Below, one piece after another: positions 24,562 through 39,200 of a stretch of 64,000 nt of DNA (its first letter is position 1; each line of letters opens with the position of its first letter). The notes beneath the pieces are model-generated. The model saw only the letters and a list, made by a program, of their open reading frames with translations. It did no database searches and had not been told where the DNA came from. The stretch is taken from positions 310,001-374,000 of the forward strand of contig CAWGNT010000015.1 in NCBI GenBank assembly GCA_963824085.1, read 5' to 3'. A program made the position numbers and the translations under genes. The stretch is from JARRNE01 sp963824085. GTDB lineage: Bacteria; Pseudomonadota; Gammaproteobacteria; Chromatiales; Chromatiaceae.

Positions 24562-27500
24562 GAGGCAAGTCTCGCCTGCTCCTCCCGGTACTCTTCGATG
24601 GTGAGGTTGCGCAGCATGGACGCCCTGCCCTCCTCGTTGTGGACGAATCCCACGCTGGAGACGAAGGGCTCGATGATATGGATCTTCTGCAGCGGGGTGA
24701 CGATCAGGAGCTGCAGGTTGAGCTGGTCGAAGAGCCGCAGCCCAAACTGGGCGGACTCGTCCGAGCCGCGCCCGAAGGCCTCGTCGATGACGACGAAGCG
24801 GAAGGAGCGCGAGCGCACCGCACCCCATTCGAGACCGAACTGGTAGGCGAGGCTCGCCGCCAGGATGGTGTAGGCGAGCTTCTCCTTCTGCCCGCCCGAC
24901 TTGCCGCCGGAATCGGAATAGTGCTCGTACTCGCTGTCGTCCTCGCGCCAGCGCTCGCTCGCAGCGAACATGAACCACTTGCGGACATCGGTGACCTTGG
25001 CGCTCCAGCGCCGGTCCTGCTCGGACAGGCCCTCGCGCCCGCGGAAGCGCTCGATGATGTGCTTGACCTGGAGGAACTTCGCCTCCGAGTACTGGCTGTC
25101 GTCAGAGCCCGTGAGCGTCCCCTCGGTGCAGGCGCGCAGCTCCGACTGGAAGTCCCGCACGTCCGCGTCCGGGGCAGGCTGGGCCTCCAGCACGATGTAG
25201 CGGCCGGGGTTGTAGTCGATCTTGGTGAGCGACTCGTTGATGCGCCCGATCCGCTCCCTGATGGTCTCGCGCTCGCGCGCGAGCTGCGACTGGAAGTTGG
25301 CCACCTCGCGGATGGTGTTCTCGTTGAGCAGCTCCTTGAAGCGCGTCTCGAAGCGCGGCAGATCGTCGGCCTGCAGCCGCTCGAGCATGGCCAGGTACTC
25401 GCCGGCCGCCTCGACGGCCACGTCCACCTCCTGGGTGTCGAGGGGGAAGGCAGTGCAGTAGGCGCGCATGGCGTCGATGATCTTGTCGCGCAGCCGCTTG
25501 AGCTTGGCGTCCTCGGCGTCGATGCGGCCCTGCAGCCAGTCGCGCATCTCGCGCTCGCGGTTGTCGCAGGACTCGACGGAGAGCTGGTGCTCGCCCAGCG
25601 CCTCGTCCCGCATGGTCTCCAGGCGCTCGAACTGGGCAGCGTGCGCGGCAACGGCCGGGTCGTCGAGCAGGGCCTGCGTTTGCCGCCGAAGCTCCTCGGC
25701 ATCGCTCCGCTTCTGCTCGGTCTTGGAGCGGGCATCGCGCTTCTCCTCCAGCTGGGTCTCGGCGGCCTGCAGCGCGGAGGCGGCCTCCTTGAGCCGATCG
25801 GTGAGCTGCCGCAGCACGTCGGAGGCGGACTCAAGGCGCCTCTTCTCGTCGCTGAGCTGCGCCAGGGCGGCGGCGCTCGCGCGCCAGTCGATCTCCTGGA
25901 AGTCCGCGAAGGCGCGCAGCTCGCTCAGGGCCTCTACCTGGCCCTGGATGGCGCGGCGCTCGCGGTCTAGGCGAGCGACCAGATCGCCAAGCTCGCGCAG
26001 CCTCGCCTCCAGCTGGCGCTCCATGGCCTCCAGGGCAGCGATCTTGGCCTCGTTGGTCCAGCCCAGGACATAGCGGCTGCGGTCGTCGATGCGGTGGCGG
26101 TCGTCCTTCTCGTGGCGCTCCCCGGCGAACTTGATCTGGCCGGCGCGGGTGACGGCGCGGATCTCGCGGCGGAACTGCTCCTGGGTGGCGCAGCAGGCGA
26201 CGTCGAAGCGATGGGCCAGCTCGCGCTCCAGCCAGTCGTAGAACGGGGAGTCGGGCTTGATGGCGAGCTTGCGCGCCAGGGAGTCTCGGTGCAGATCGAT
26301 GAGCTGGCCGCGGGCGGCCGGGCGCACCCGGAAGTAGACCAGGCGCCCCCGCAGGTGCGTGCGGTCGACCCAGCCCGCGACCTTGGCGTAGTGCGCATCC
26401 GGCACCAGGAGCGACAGGCCGAAGCTGCGGAGCAGCCGCTCCGCGGCACCCTCCCAATCGCGCTCGTCGTCGCGCACCTGCAGCAGCTCGCCGGCGAAAG
26501 GCATCTCCTCCTCGGGCAGACCGAGGGCGCGGCACATGGCCTGGCGCATGGCGACCTGCTCGCCCGGGATGTTGCTGCGCCGGGCCTTGAGACCGGCGAT
26601 CTCGGCGCTCAGGGCGTCGTGCTCCTGCTTGCCTTGGCGCAGGCTCACGGCGTGCTCCGTGAGCTCGTTCTGCAGCGCGGCCTCGCGCTCGCGGGCCGTC
26701 TCGGTCAGGTCGGCGAGGCGCCGATGCTGGGCGAGAAAGACGGGCTCGTCGGCTGCCGGACTCTCGCCGACCTGCGCGACCAGCTCGGCGTAGCGCCCGG
26801 CCTTGCGCTCGCGCGTGCGGCGCTCCTGCTCCCTCTGCTGCATCTCGCGGCCGAGCCGCTCCAACCGGTCCCCGCCGTTGTCGGCGATGCTCTGCTTGAG
26901 CTCCGCCTCCTCGGCCCGCAGGCCGTCGCGCCGCTCCTCCAAGCGCCGGACCTGGGCATCCTGCCGCGCCCACTCCTCGGTCAGGCCAGTGATACGCTTG
27001 TCCAGCAGGGTGAGCTTGAGGCCGGCGAAATAGGGCCGCAGCGCCTCGCGGCAGGCACGGAGCTCCTCGACATGGGAGGTCACGGACGTATGGCGCTCGC
27101 AGTCACCCACCAGGGGCGTCAGCTGCTCCACCTGCCGTTTGGCCTTGAGCACCGCCTCGTGGGCGCGGTTGAGGTCGTCAAAGTGCCCAATCAGGGCGGC
27201 GATGCGCGGGGCCACGTCGAAGGGCTCGAGCATGTGGAGGCGAACGAAGTCGGTGAGGTTGCCCACAGACTTCATGGAGACGGTCTGATGAAAGAGCTCG
27301 AGGGCCTGCTCGTTCTCGATGCCGAAGCGGCGCCGGAACCAGGCGCCGTAAGGCGGAAAGCTGTCCGAGACCTCGGCCCCGAGGCCGCGCAGCCTCTTGC
27401 GGAGCCGCGTGATATCGGCACCGAAGTGGGCGAAGTGCTCCGCGATCGACAGGTCGCGTTCCGCACCGACGAAGAAGCGCGCCGGCTGCCCCTGCAGGTC

Positions 27501-27932
27501 CTTGATCCAGAAGACCTGAGCGAGCGTCACGGTCTGGTCGTAGCCCGCGTTGTGGAAGACCCCGAGGATCACCGAGTAGCTGCTGGGGTCGCGCAGCGCC
27601 ACCGGCTTGGCGGTGCCGCTGAGGTCGCTGCGTTCGGACTTGTAGTGGCCGAGCACGTAGGAGCGCAGGGTGCGCTCGCGGCTGTCGGCCCCGGCCGCCT
27701 TGTTGTAGGCGACCCGGTGGGCCGGCACCAGGAGCGTCGTGACCGCATCCACCAGCGTCGACTTGCCAGAGCCGATGTCGCCGGTGAGGAGCGAGTTCCG
27801 GCCGCCGGGCTGCAGCGTCCAGACGCGGCCGTCGAAGGTCCCCCAATTGAAGACCTCGAGGCGATGCAGGCGATAGCCCGAGAGGGCATCGTCGGCGAGA
27901 AACTCGAGATCCAAGGTCTGCATGTCGTTCAT
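24558..27932 (-). CDS. jetC: Wadjet protein JetC (SMC-like ATPase)
   Basis: 1124 residues. Walker A (GDIGSGKSTLVDA) is at residues 51-63, a very long coiled coil fills the middle, and the C-terminal ABC signature (DSGGKSGGQKEKLAYTIL, near 1012) and Walker B (FVVIDEAFGRGSDES, near 1050) complete the ATPase head. This is the MksF/JetC class of SMC-like motor that loads on and extrudes small circular DNA. It is separated from jetB by a 137-bp inverted-repeat element and overlaps jetD by four bases. The gene is unbroken. Confidence 0.93.
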   Translation of the reverse strand: MNDMQTLDLEFLADDALSGYRLHRLEVFNWGTFDGRVWTLQPGGRNSLLTGDIGSGKSTLVDAVTTLLVPAHRVAYNKAAGADSRERTLRSYVLGHYKSERSDLSGTAKPVALRDPSSYSVILGVFHNAGYDQTVTLAQVFWIKDLQGQPARFFVGAERDLSIAEHFAHFGADITRLRKRLRGLGAEVSDSFPPYGAWFRRRFGIENEQALELFHQTVSMKSVGNLTDFVRLHMLEPFDVAPRIAALIGHFDDLNRAHEAVLKAKRQVEQLTPLVGDCERHTSVTSHVEELRACREALRPYFAGLKLTLLDKRITGLTEEWARQDAQVRRLEERRDGLRAEEAELKQSIADNGGDRLERLGREMQQREQERRTRERKAGRYAELVAQVGESPAADEPVFLAQHRRLADLTETAREREAALQNELTEHAVSLRQGKQEHDALSAEIAGLKARRSNIPGEQVAMRQAMCRALGLPEEEMPFAGELLQVRDDERDWEGAAERLLRSFGLSLLVPDAHYAKVAGWVDRTHLRGRLVYFRVRPAARGQLIDLHRDSLARKLAIKPDSPFYDWLERELAHRFDVACCATQEQFRREIRAVTRAGQIKFAGERHEKDDRHRIDDRSRYVLGWTNEAKIAALEAMERQLEARLRELGDLVARLDRERRAIQGQVEALSELRAFADFQEIDWRASAAALAQLSDEKRRLESASDVLRQLTDRLKEAASALQAAETQLEEKRDARSKTEQKRSDAEELRRQTQALLDDPAVAAHAAQFERLETMRDEALGEHQLSVESCDNREREMRDWLQGRIDAEDAKLKRLRDKIIDAMRAYCTAFPLDTQEVDVAVEAAGEYLAMLERLQADDLPRFETRFKELLNENTIREVANFQSQLARERETIRERIGRINESLTKIDYNPGRYIVLEAQPAPDADVRDFQSELRACTEGTLTGSDDSQYSEAKFLQVKHIIERFRGREGLSEQDRRWSAKVTDVRKWFMFAASERWREDDSEYEHYSDSGGKSGGQKEKLAYTILAASLAYQFGLEWGAVRSRSFRFVVIDEAFGRGSDESAQFGLRLFDQLNLQLLIVTPLQKIHIIEPFVSSVGFVHNEEGRASMLRNLTIEEYREEQARLAS

Positions 27933-27947
27933 CGTATCGAAAATCCG

Positions 27948-28084
27948 TTCACCACGAAGGGCACGAAGAACACGAAGAGGAGGATGTTGGGCGGGTGTTT
28001 GCCGCGGCGACCGTCCCCAATGACAACGAGACCGCCAACCGCTGCTGCTCTGATGCGAAAGCTTCGTGTTCTTCGTGGTTCAAC
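27948..28084. mobile_element. MITE-like inverted-repeat element A (CACGAAG arms)
   Basis: Left arm TTCACCACGAAGGGCACGAA then GAACACGAAG (27948-27979); right arm GCTTCGTGTTCTTCGTGGTT (28061-28080). The arms are inverted copies of a 9-bp-period unit, RRCACGAAG. The right arm supplies the TGA stop of jetB. The 80-bp centre has no gene. It fills the only gap between jetB and jetC. Confidence 0.7.
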
Positions 28085-28733
28085 TGCCGCTTCCTCCTTG
28101 CGCAGACGCCTTACCGGCATCGGCGAGGTGCGCCTGATAGGCCCCGAGCCGTTCGTCGAGCTCCGCCAGCCACTGGGCGTCGACGAATGCCTTGAGGATG
28201 CGCCGCACCTCGAAGACTGGCGCCTGTCCGCCGGAGCCCGTCCCCTGCCCCTTGAGCCGGCGCAGGAAGCCCAGGTCCACCACCTTATTGATATGGGTGT
28301 CGATCTGGTCAATCAGGCGCGCCTCGTTACTGTGCTCCGGCAGGAAGACCCGGACCAGCTCGACGATCTCGTCGCGCGTGAGGATCAGCCGGGTGTCCCC
28401 GCCCCCGGCGTCGGCCTCGGCCAGGCGCTTGCGGAGCAGGGCCAGCAGCAGGCTCACCGGGAAGGACAGCGGCCGGCGGGCGATCAGGCGCGGGAGGCGC
28501 TGCGCCGGCTCGTCGTCGCTCTCGGGGCGCGAGCGCAGGAAGGCGTAGCCCTCGGACTCGTCGAGCACCAGGTCGAGACCGAGGACGGACACGTAATCGC
28601 GCACCCGCGCCTGCAGGTTGAGCAGGGCGTTCCAGAGGGCGGCATCGTTCTCCTGATAGATCACGCCCTTGAGCAGGGGGATGACAAGCGCCGACAGGTT
28701 GGCAGCCGGGCCTTCGTAGTCCTGTTCTGTCAT
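28080..28733 (-). CDS. jetB: Wadjet protein JetB (DUF4194, kite-like subunit)
   Basis: 217 residues from ATG 28733 (a GTG at 28739 would add two). The DUF4194/MksE pattern is clear: NLSALVIPLLKGVIYQENDA, LWNALLNLQARVRDYVSVLG, LDESEGYAFLRSR, and winged-helix part RDEIVELVRVFLPE. It binds the JetA kleisin and regulates the JetC motor. Its stop codon is formed by element A, and the last residues (GGSGS) are Gly/Ser rich, so the native tail may have been slightly altered. Confidence 0.88.
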   Translation of the reverse strand: MTEQDYEGPAANLSALVIPLLKGVIYQENDAALWNALLNLQARVRDYVSVLGLDLVLDESEGYAFLRSRPESDDEPAQRLPRLIARRPLSFPVSLLLALLRKRLAEADAGGGDTRLILTRDEIVELVRVFLPEHSNEARLIDQIDTHINKVVDLGFLRRLKGQGTGSGGQAPVFEVRRILKAFVDAQWLAELDERLGAYQAHLADAGKASAQGGSGS

Positions 28734-28735
28734 AG

Positions 28736-30191
28736 TCACCTCACGAAGATCACGCGCGGCACCCGCGCCTGCTTCGCGTAGGACTGGCCGCCGCGCCCGC
28801 CGCCCGTCCAGACGATGATGTCGGTCGTGTCTTCATCGACCACGACTACGAAAGCCGTCGCCGGCGAGCTGCAGATAGGCTACCAGCTCCGCCAGGCCCT
28901 GCTGGAGCGGCTGCATCTCGCACAGCTCGCGCAAAGTCACCTGCGAGCGGGCCTGCAAGGTGTGACGGATGTGGCGGGCCAGGCGAGCCTTGTCGACCAC
29001 GACCTGAGAGAAGAGGGCCGCCGCGTCCAGGTCCACGTCGCCCGACTCCAGCTCGATGTCCGCGATCTGCGGCTTGAGCGAGGGGGTATAGAGCGGCCGC
29101 TCCATGGGCAGCTCGATGGCCGCGGAGGTCTCGGCGATGCTCATCAGGGGACCCGGAGGCGGGGACCCCCGCAGCGCGATGGCCTTGGCCTCGATCCCCC
29201 GCAGGATGTCCATGATGCGCCGGTTCTCCAGCCAGGCCTGGTCGTCGAGGAAGCGCCGCAGCTGGCGGCTGAGCTCGGCCACCGTGCGCTGGGTGTGCTC
29301 GCCGGCCTCCAGCCAGTCGTAATGGATGTGGCGGGTGCGGGCGTCGGGCCTGAGCTCTGCCACGGCGGGCAGGCTCATGACGCGCTCGATGAGCTCCGAG
29401 AACTCCTCCTGACGGCTGCGGGACATGAGAAAGTCCCAAAAGGCGCGGAAGCTTCGGCCCTGATCGGAGTCGGCGATCGCGTCACGCTCGCCCATGATCT
29501 CCTCCAGCAGCGCCCCCTTGCCGCCCTCCCACAGGGCGATGCGCTCGCGCACCCGCCGATCCAGTCCTCGGAAGTTGTGCTCGACCTCGCGAAAGTCCGC
29601 CAGCAGCTCGCGGGCCAGCTGTGTGAACTGCTGGAAGCGGTCCCGCAGCGCCGTTTCGTCCAACACGGGCACGTCGCCGGAACGGATGCGCTCGATCTCG
29701 CGGTCGATTTCGCCGCGCCGCCGCTCAAGCTCCGCAATTCGCGCCTCGGCGTCGGTTTCGCTCCCGTGGCTCATCTGACGCAGCAGCTCGAACAGAGTGA
29801 GCAGGCGCGACTCCGTGCCGACGAAGGTTCGCGCGGTTAGGGTCCCGAGCCAGGCTATGGCCTTCTCGGTGGCGGGGGTCAGGTCGAAATGGGGCTCGTC
29901 GGACCCCTGTGGGTAGAACTTGCGCAGCCACCCCCGCTCCGGCGCCGCCCAGTCGTTCAGGTACTCAATCGCCGGCCGGGGGAAGGCCGCTGGTCCCAGC
30001 CGTTCGCGCAGCGCAAAGAGCTCGTCCTCCAGCGCCTCGACCAGATCCGCCTGCGCCAACACCCGTTCGTTGGGCGTGACGAACACCCGCTGCAGGAAGC
30101 TCGCGATCAAGGGCGCGTGATCCGAGCGCAGCAGCCGCCACGCGGGATGGCTCTGCCGCAGGAGGTCCAGGGTGGCGAAGTCGAGGCTCAT
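28736..30191 (-). CDS. jetA: Wadjet protein JetA (DUF3375, kleisin-like), C-terminal frameshift
   Basis: The protein starts MSLDFATLDLLRQSHPAWRL, with SDHAPLIASFLQRVF and FDLTPATEKAIAWLGTL, all DUF3375/MksB features, and runs 452 residues to a stop at 28833. Removing one base near 28850 restores the expected family end: VVVDEDTTDIIVWTGGG, QARVPRVIFVR and a stop at 28736 that meets the jetB start. The corrected length is 484 residues, normal for JetA. As read, the last 34 residues are lost; this is either a sequencing indel or a mutation that could disable the complex. Confidence 0.85.
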
Positions 30192-30226
30192 CGAGCTAGG
30201 CGTGACGTCCGTACATTGAAGATTTG

Positions 30227-30686
30227 TTTAACCACGAAGGACACGAAGGGCACGAAAGGGCTAGAGAACGAATCGTTTGATGCCATCCTGCAGCCTTGCC
30301 ACATTGAAATTCATCAGTAAACCTGTACTGACCCGCGCCAGTTTCATATACGTCAGAAGTTGCGCCTCATGGATGCTCTTGATCTGTTCGACGCTCTTCA
30401 GCTCGATGATGAGCCCGTCCTGGACCAAAAGGTCAATGCGATAGCCACAATCCAGACGCAATCCCTTGTACTCCACGGGCAGGGGATGCTGAAGCTTGAA
30501 CCCGATGTGATTGAGCTTCAGTTCGTGCGCGAGACACTGTTCATATGTCGACTCCAGGAGTCCAGGCCCCGAGCTCTCGGTGAACGGTGAGTGCGCACCA
30601 AATCACTCGACCCGACAATTCGTCAAATTCCATTTGTCGCACTCTTCATCTTCTTCTTCGTGTCCTTCGTGTCCTTCGTGGTGAAC
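30227..30686. mobile_element. Inverted-repeat element B carrying a GxxExxY gene
   Basis: Left arm TTTAACCACGAAGGACACGA then AGGGCACGAAAG (30227-30260); right arm TTCTTCGTGTCCTTCGTGTC then CTTCGTGGTGAA (30653-30684). The arms are inverted and made of the RRCACGAAG unit, as in element A. They closely flank one gene: its stop begins at the inner edge of the left arm and its start is 18 bp from the right arm. The element sits in the gap between recD and jetA. Confidence 0.7.
30261..30633 (-). pseudogene. GxxExxY protein gene, one extra base
   Basis: The start at 30633 reads MEFDELSGRVIWCALTVHRE, then a run of four G (30568-30571) holds one base too many, and the next frame reads GPGLLESTYEQ (the GxxExxY motif), CLAHELKLNHIG, VEYKGLRLDCGYRIDLLV, IIELKSVEQIKSIHEAQLLT and FNVARLQDGIKRFVL. 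The D..ELK pattern is that of a PD-(D/E)XK nuclease-like fold. Corrected length is 123 residues, normal for the family. Function is unknown; association with short repeats has been my general impression of this family. Confidence 0.75.
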
Positions 30687-30689
30687 GTA

Positions 30690-32530
30690 TCAAGGCCGCT
30701 GGGCAGGGGATGCCCAGCCCAAGCGCTCGGCGAGGGCGGAGCTGCGCTGGATGCGTGTGCGGCAGCCTTCGATGAAGCTTCCCCGGTTGCCCTGGATGGT
30801 CACCCTTTGCCGCGCACGAGTGATGCCCGTGTAGATAAGCTCGCGGGTGAGCACCGGGCTGCGGTCGAACGGCAGCACGAGCAGTACCTCGTCGAGCTCG
30901 GAGCCCTGGCTCTTGTGCACGGTCAAAGCGTAGGCACAGTCGTGCGGCGGAAGCTGGCGCAGCGAGACGCTCCGCAGCTTCTCACCGGCGACCAGGAAGT
31001 AGGCGCGCAGCACCTGGTTACCGTCGCGCCACAGCAAGCCGATGTCGCCGTTGAAGAGCCCCACCTCGTAGTCGTTGGCGGTCACCATGACCGGTTTGCC
31101 CTGGTACTCGTCGCCGCCCTCGATCAGGCCCTGACGTTGAAGGCGGGCGGCTATCAGCCGGTTGATCTCGTCGACGCCGAAGGGGCCGCGGTGCAGAGCC
31201 GCCAGCACTCGGGACTGCTCGAAAAGGCGGAGTGCCTCAGCCACGTCATCCTGGCGAAGATATGCGGCGTACCGCTCGACCGCCCGATCCACGCAGGCGG
31301 GGTGGACGGCGTCCTCCGAGGCGTCGAGCCAGGCAATGTCCTCGTGTCCGTTCTCCGCAAGGAGCGCAAGCGCCGCCTCGCCTCGCCCCGCGTTCACTGC
31401 CTGCGCAGCTGCCCCAATGCCGCTGTCGGAGCCGAACCGGTAGCTGACCCGCAGGAGCCCCACGGCGTCGGCCGCAACGGTTGGATTCGCGGCTTGCGGA
31501 AGACTGCCGGCCCGGGCGGCGCCGACTTGCTCCAGGAAATGCGTTTGGACCTCGCTGTAGCCGATTTCCTTGCCGTGACCCGTGATGTCGCCGAGCACGT
31601 TCCCGGCCTCGACCGAGGCGAGCTGATCGCGGTCGCCGAGGAGAATAAGCCGCGCCTGCTCCGGCAGGGCCTCCAGCAGGCGGGCCATGAGCGGCAGGTC
31701 GATCATGGATGCCTCGTCCACGACCAGGCAGTCGATCGGCAACGGGTCGTCCCGGTTGTGCCTGAAGCGGTTGTCGAACCCGCCCCCAAGGAGGCGGTGG
31801 ATGGTAGTCGCATCGGTGGGCACGCGGGCCAGCACCTCCGGGTCCGCCTCGACCCGTCCCATCCCTCGGCCCACGGCCTCCGTCAGGCGTGCCGCCGCCT
31901 TGCCGGTGGGCGCCGCCAGGGCAATCCGCAGCGCCGGCGCCTGCTCCAGGAGGAGGGCGAGCACCTTGACCACCGTGGTAGTCTTGCCGGTGCCCGGGCC
32001 GCCCGAGATCACGGCGAAATGCCGGCTGACGGCGACGGCGGCCGCAACCTTCTGCCAATCAACTGCCCCGTCCTCTTGCTGCGGAAACAGCCGCGCTAAG
32101 CCCTGGGTCAGGCGCGGGATGTCGAGCCCATCGACCAGCACCATCCGCGCGGTGAGCGCGGAGGCGACTTGCTGCTCAAAGCGCCAGTATTTGCCGAGGA
32201 AGAGGCGCCGGCCGTCCAGGATCAACGGGGTCGCGTCGCCCGGCCCGCCGACCCAGTCGGCGACCACGAGCGTCCCGATCCACTCCTCCAGCGCGGGGGC
32301 GCGGGGCAGATCGAGGGGGTGGTCGTCGTCCACATCGAACAGGAGCGAGCCGGCGAACTGCCTCAGATCCACGCACACGTCGCCCTGCAGGTTGCGCATG
32401 CTGACGAGCGCCGCACTCTGGGCGAGCACCGAGTCCTCTGGCACGCCGCTGCCCCGCGCGATGAAGCGCGCGAAGTAGTAGCTCAGCGGGGAGAGCCGGC
32501 CGGCCTCCATCAATGTCTGCAACGTGTCGC

Positions 32531-32534
<4 letters not shown>
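30690..32534 (-). CDS. recD: Exodeoxyribonuclease V alpha subunit RecD
   Basis: 614 residues with 5'-3' helicase motifs: Walker A SGGPGTGKTTTVVKVLALL, Walker B CLVVDEASMIDLPLMARL, LILLGDRDQLASVEAGNVLG, and the C-terminal TVHKSQGSELDEVLLVLP and YTGITRARQRV. RecD is the fast helicase of RecBCD, which unwinds and degrades broken or foreign linear DNA. The start overlaps the recB stop by four bases. Element B follows the stop by a few bases. Confidence 0.93.
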
Positions 32535-36103
<3,569 letters not shown>

Positions 36104-36115
36104 CTTAGGAAATGG

Positions 36116-36217
36116 ATGCGAACCGCCAAGGGCGCCAAGATTCTCGGATGAGAGGCCGCACCGGGATCGGTGCAACCAGGCATATGCCTTGGCGTCCTTG
36201 GCGCCTTGGCGGTTTAA
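36116..36217. mobile_element. MITE-like inverted-repeat element C (CGCCAAG arms)
   Basis: Left arm GAACCGCCAAGGGCGCCAAG (36120-36139); right arm GCCTTGGCGTCCTTGGCGCC then TTGGCGGTTTAA (36186-36217). The arms are inverted, again with a 9-bp period, but with the unit RRCGCCAAG. The 45-bp centre is non-coding. It fills the only gap between recC and recB. Confidence 0.7.
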
Positions 36218-36229
36218 ACTGCAGCGGGC

Positions 36230-39200
36230 TCATTGCATCTCCCCAGTCCGCAGCGCCTGGTCGTAGAGCTCGTGGGCGAGTGTGACGAAATCCGGGCTCT
36301 CCAGCGGCTCGCCCGCCACTCCGCGCATGACCAGCTGGATGTATGCGTCGTCCTTGTCGCCCGGAATGTCTCTAAAGGGATTGCCGTTCCACTCGTTCCA
36401 GGCGGCCGTCATCGGGTCGGCCTTGCCTCCGTGATGCTTGAGGCCATAGGCGTAGCTCGCCTTCGGCAGGACCAGAAGCGGCCGATGCACCCCCTCCCAG
36501 TACCAGGCTAGGTAGCGCTCGAGGGCCGAGCGGGCGACGTCCGGCGCGAGCGTCTCTGAAATGACAAAGCTCGCGTCGGCGGCGTAGAGGGCGCTGCGCC
36601 TATCCGCGGTGTCGCTAGCGGCGCACCAGGCGAGATGCGCCAGCCATAGGCTCAGGATGTCGGCACCCTTCAAGGAGCTCGGTCTCCAGCGCAGGAGTCC
36701 GAGGCCCGGGTAGATGCCTTTGATCTGACCCGTGAGCCGGCGGGGTCCGGCCTCGTCACCGAGCAGCAGGTCTACGGAAAGCTGCTGCGGGATCTGTTGC
36801 CGGTACGGGTCGAGCGATGCGACGAGAGGCGTCACCTTCTCGCTCTCCTCCTCGAGGACCAGATCGGCGAAGGCCCCGTGCGGAAGCACGCCCTCGGCGC
36901 TCAGCTGCCGGCGCGAAGGGGAGCGTTCGTGGAGGTAATCCTCTACCAGCCGCTGTTTGAGAAAGAAGCTCTGCAGGCCGTCCAGGGCGAAAGGCTCGTC
37001 GTCTTCCTCCGGCTCTTCGTCCATCAGGTACACACGCAGCCGGCTGTTGATGAAGTACCTGACGGGGTGGCGGAGAAAGCGCTCAAGCTGCACGAGCGTC
37101 ACCTCGCGCATCCGCTCCGGCGCGTCTGGCAGGCGTTCCTCCGCCCAGCGCAGCGGCTCCCCCGCCTCGGGCGCACCCGGCTGCGAAAGCGCCTGCGCCA
37201 CGGTGCACCAGTAGCGGTCGTAGCTCTGCGCTTCGCCGGTATAAACGCGGGGGTTGAACGGCTGGAGCGGATGCACCCGGATCAGCCGCTCGCTGAGCTT
37301 GGCATCCTCGGCGCCTCCGGCGGGTCGGTACTGCTGGTCGAGGTAGTCGAGCAGCTCACGCACCAGGACCGAGGGCTGGCGCTCCGTGTTCTTGCGGATG
37401 TCGCGGCCCACGTAGCTCAGGTACAGGCACCGACGGGCACACAGGAGGGTCTCCAGCAAAAGGTAGCGGTCCTCGTCGCCTTTGCGCGGATCGCCCGGAC
37501 GCCAGCTCTTGCGCATCAGGTCGAACTCCGCCAGCCGGTCCCGCCGCGGGAACGCCTGCTCCTGCAGACCCAGCACGCAAATCACCTTGAACGGCAAGCT
37601 GCGCATCGGGCGCATGCCGCAAAAGGTCACCCCGCCGCTGAAGTACCGCCCGTGCCGGCCTGCCGCACCCAGACGCTGCTCCAGCCATCGGTGCACCAGG
37701 GGGGCGGCGAGCGGCTCGGGCAGGGCGCGCGCCTGCTCGGCGAGGTCGGCGACCGCGTCCCGAATCTTCTGGACCCGGCCGTCTTCGTCGTCCCGCTCGC
37801 CGAAGAAGTCCGCGAGCAGCCCGATGATGCAGACCTGCCAATCCGCTGTGCTCCGCGGGGCAGCGAGCCGCTCCGCGGTCTCGGTCAGGCGGGAGAAGAG
37901 ACGCCAGAAACCACCGAGGGCCGCGGCCTTGCTGCCCTCGACGCTCCCGATTGGCGCGATCCCCTCGAACAAGCCGGTCTCGCCCGCGGCATAGCCGGCA
38001 AAAAGGCGCTGCTCCGCCTGAGCCCAGGTGTTCTCCTCGGCGGCGGGAAGACCGAGCCGCTCCTTGTGGGCCCCGTCCAGGCCCCAGCGCAGGTTGGCCT
38101 CGGCGAGCCAGGACTTGATCTGCGCGACCGCGGCGTTGTCGAGCCCGAAGTTCTGGGCCAGCTCCGGCACATCCAGGAAGGAAAGGATCTCTGACTGTGC
38201 GAAGCGGCTGTCAGGCAGCTCCAGCAGCCGCAGGAAGATCTGCACCAGCGGGTGCTCGTCCTTCACCGAGATGTCCGAGAGGTTCCAGGGAATGAAGGGC
38301 CGGCTGCGCTCTGCGTCCTGACTGAAGACGGCCTCCACATAGGGGGCGTAGCGGCTGATCTCGGGGATCATGACCAGGATGTCCTCGGGGCGCAGCTCCG
38401 GCGCGACTTCCAGCATGGCCAAGAGCTGATCGTGCAGGACCTGACACTCCCGGAGGGGACTGTGGCAGATGTGCAGCTGGACGGAGTCGTCCTCCGGCAC
38501 CGCGGTCCGCTCGTCCTGAGCAGCTTTCGCCCGCAGCGCGAAGATATCTCCGTGGAGACGGTGCAGGAGGGTGTCCGCTGCCGGCTCGACGAAGGCATCG
38601 GTCTCCTGCATGGGAATCTCGTGACTCAGCAGCAGGTCCTGCAGGGCTTGCCCCTGGCGGCCCCAGGACGCCAGCAGACTGTTGCCGACCTCCCACAGGT
38701 CGGCCTCGTCGGGATTCTGAAGGCGCTGGCGGGCCAGCTCCTTCTGGCAGACGAGGTCCGCCCAGAAGGCGGGGGTTGGGGCATGGAGATCGAGGTGAAC
38801 GGTGGTATGGGCCGCGAGGGCGTGAATCACCTCCACGAACAGCGGGGGTAGACTGGACATGGCGAACAGGCTGATGCGTTCGGGCAGACGAGGCGAACGG
38901 CCCCTGCCCGCTCAGGGTCCCCAGCAGGCGGTCGATGACGGCGACGCGGTGCCCGGCCCCGAGGTCCGCGATCAGCAGGCGCCACAGCAGCGACTGCCAG
39001 TCGTCCCCCTCGCCCTCGCCCCAACCGCGGATTACCTCCGGGCGGAAGAGCTGATAGCGGTCGAGCGCATCCGCGATGCGGCTGGCCAGCTGCCAACGTT
39101 TGAGACCCTGAGGGTCGTCCCGCAGGTAGCCGCGGAGCGTGTCGCAGCCAGGCTCCGCCAGCATCCCGGGGAGGAGGGCGAAGACCTTCCAGGCCATGAC

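Noticed and set aside
24639..28781. Long plus-strand open frames opposite jetC and jetB (for example 26094-28781)
   Set aside because: They are antisense shadows caused by high GC and lack any family features, while the minus strand encodes clear SMC-type proteins.
30591..32099. 502-codon plus-strand frame opposite recD
   Set aside because: Shadow of recD; its start lies within element B and it has no recognisable domain.
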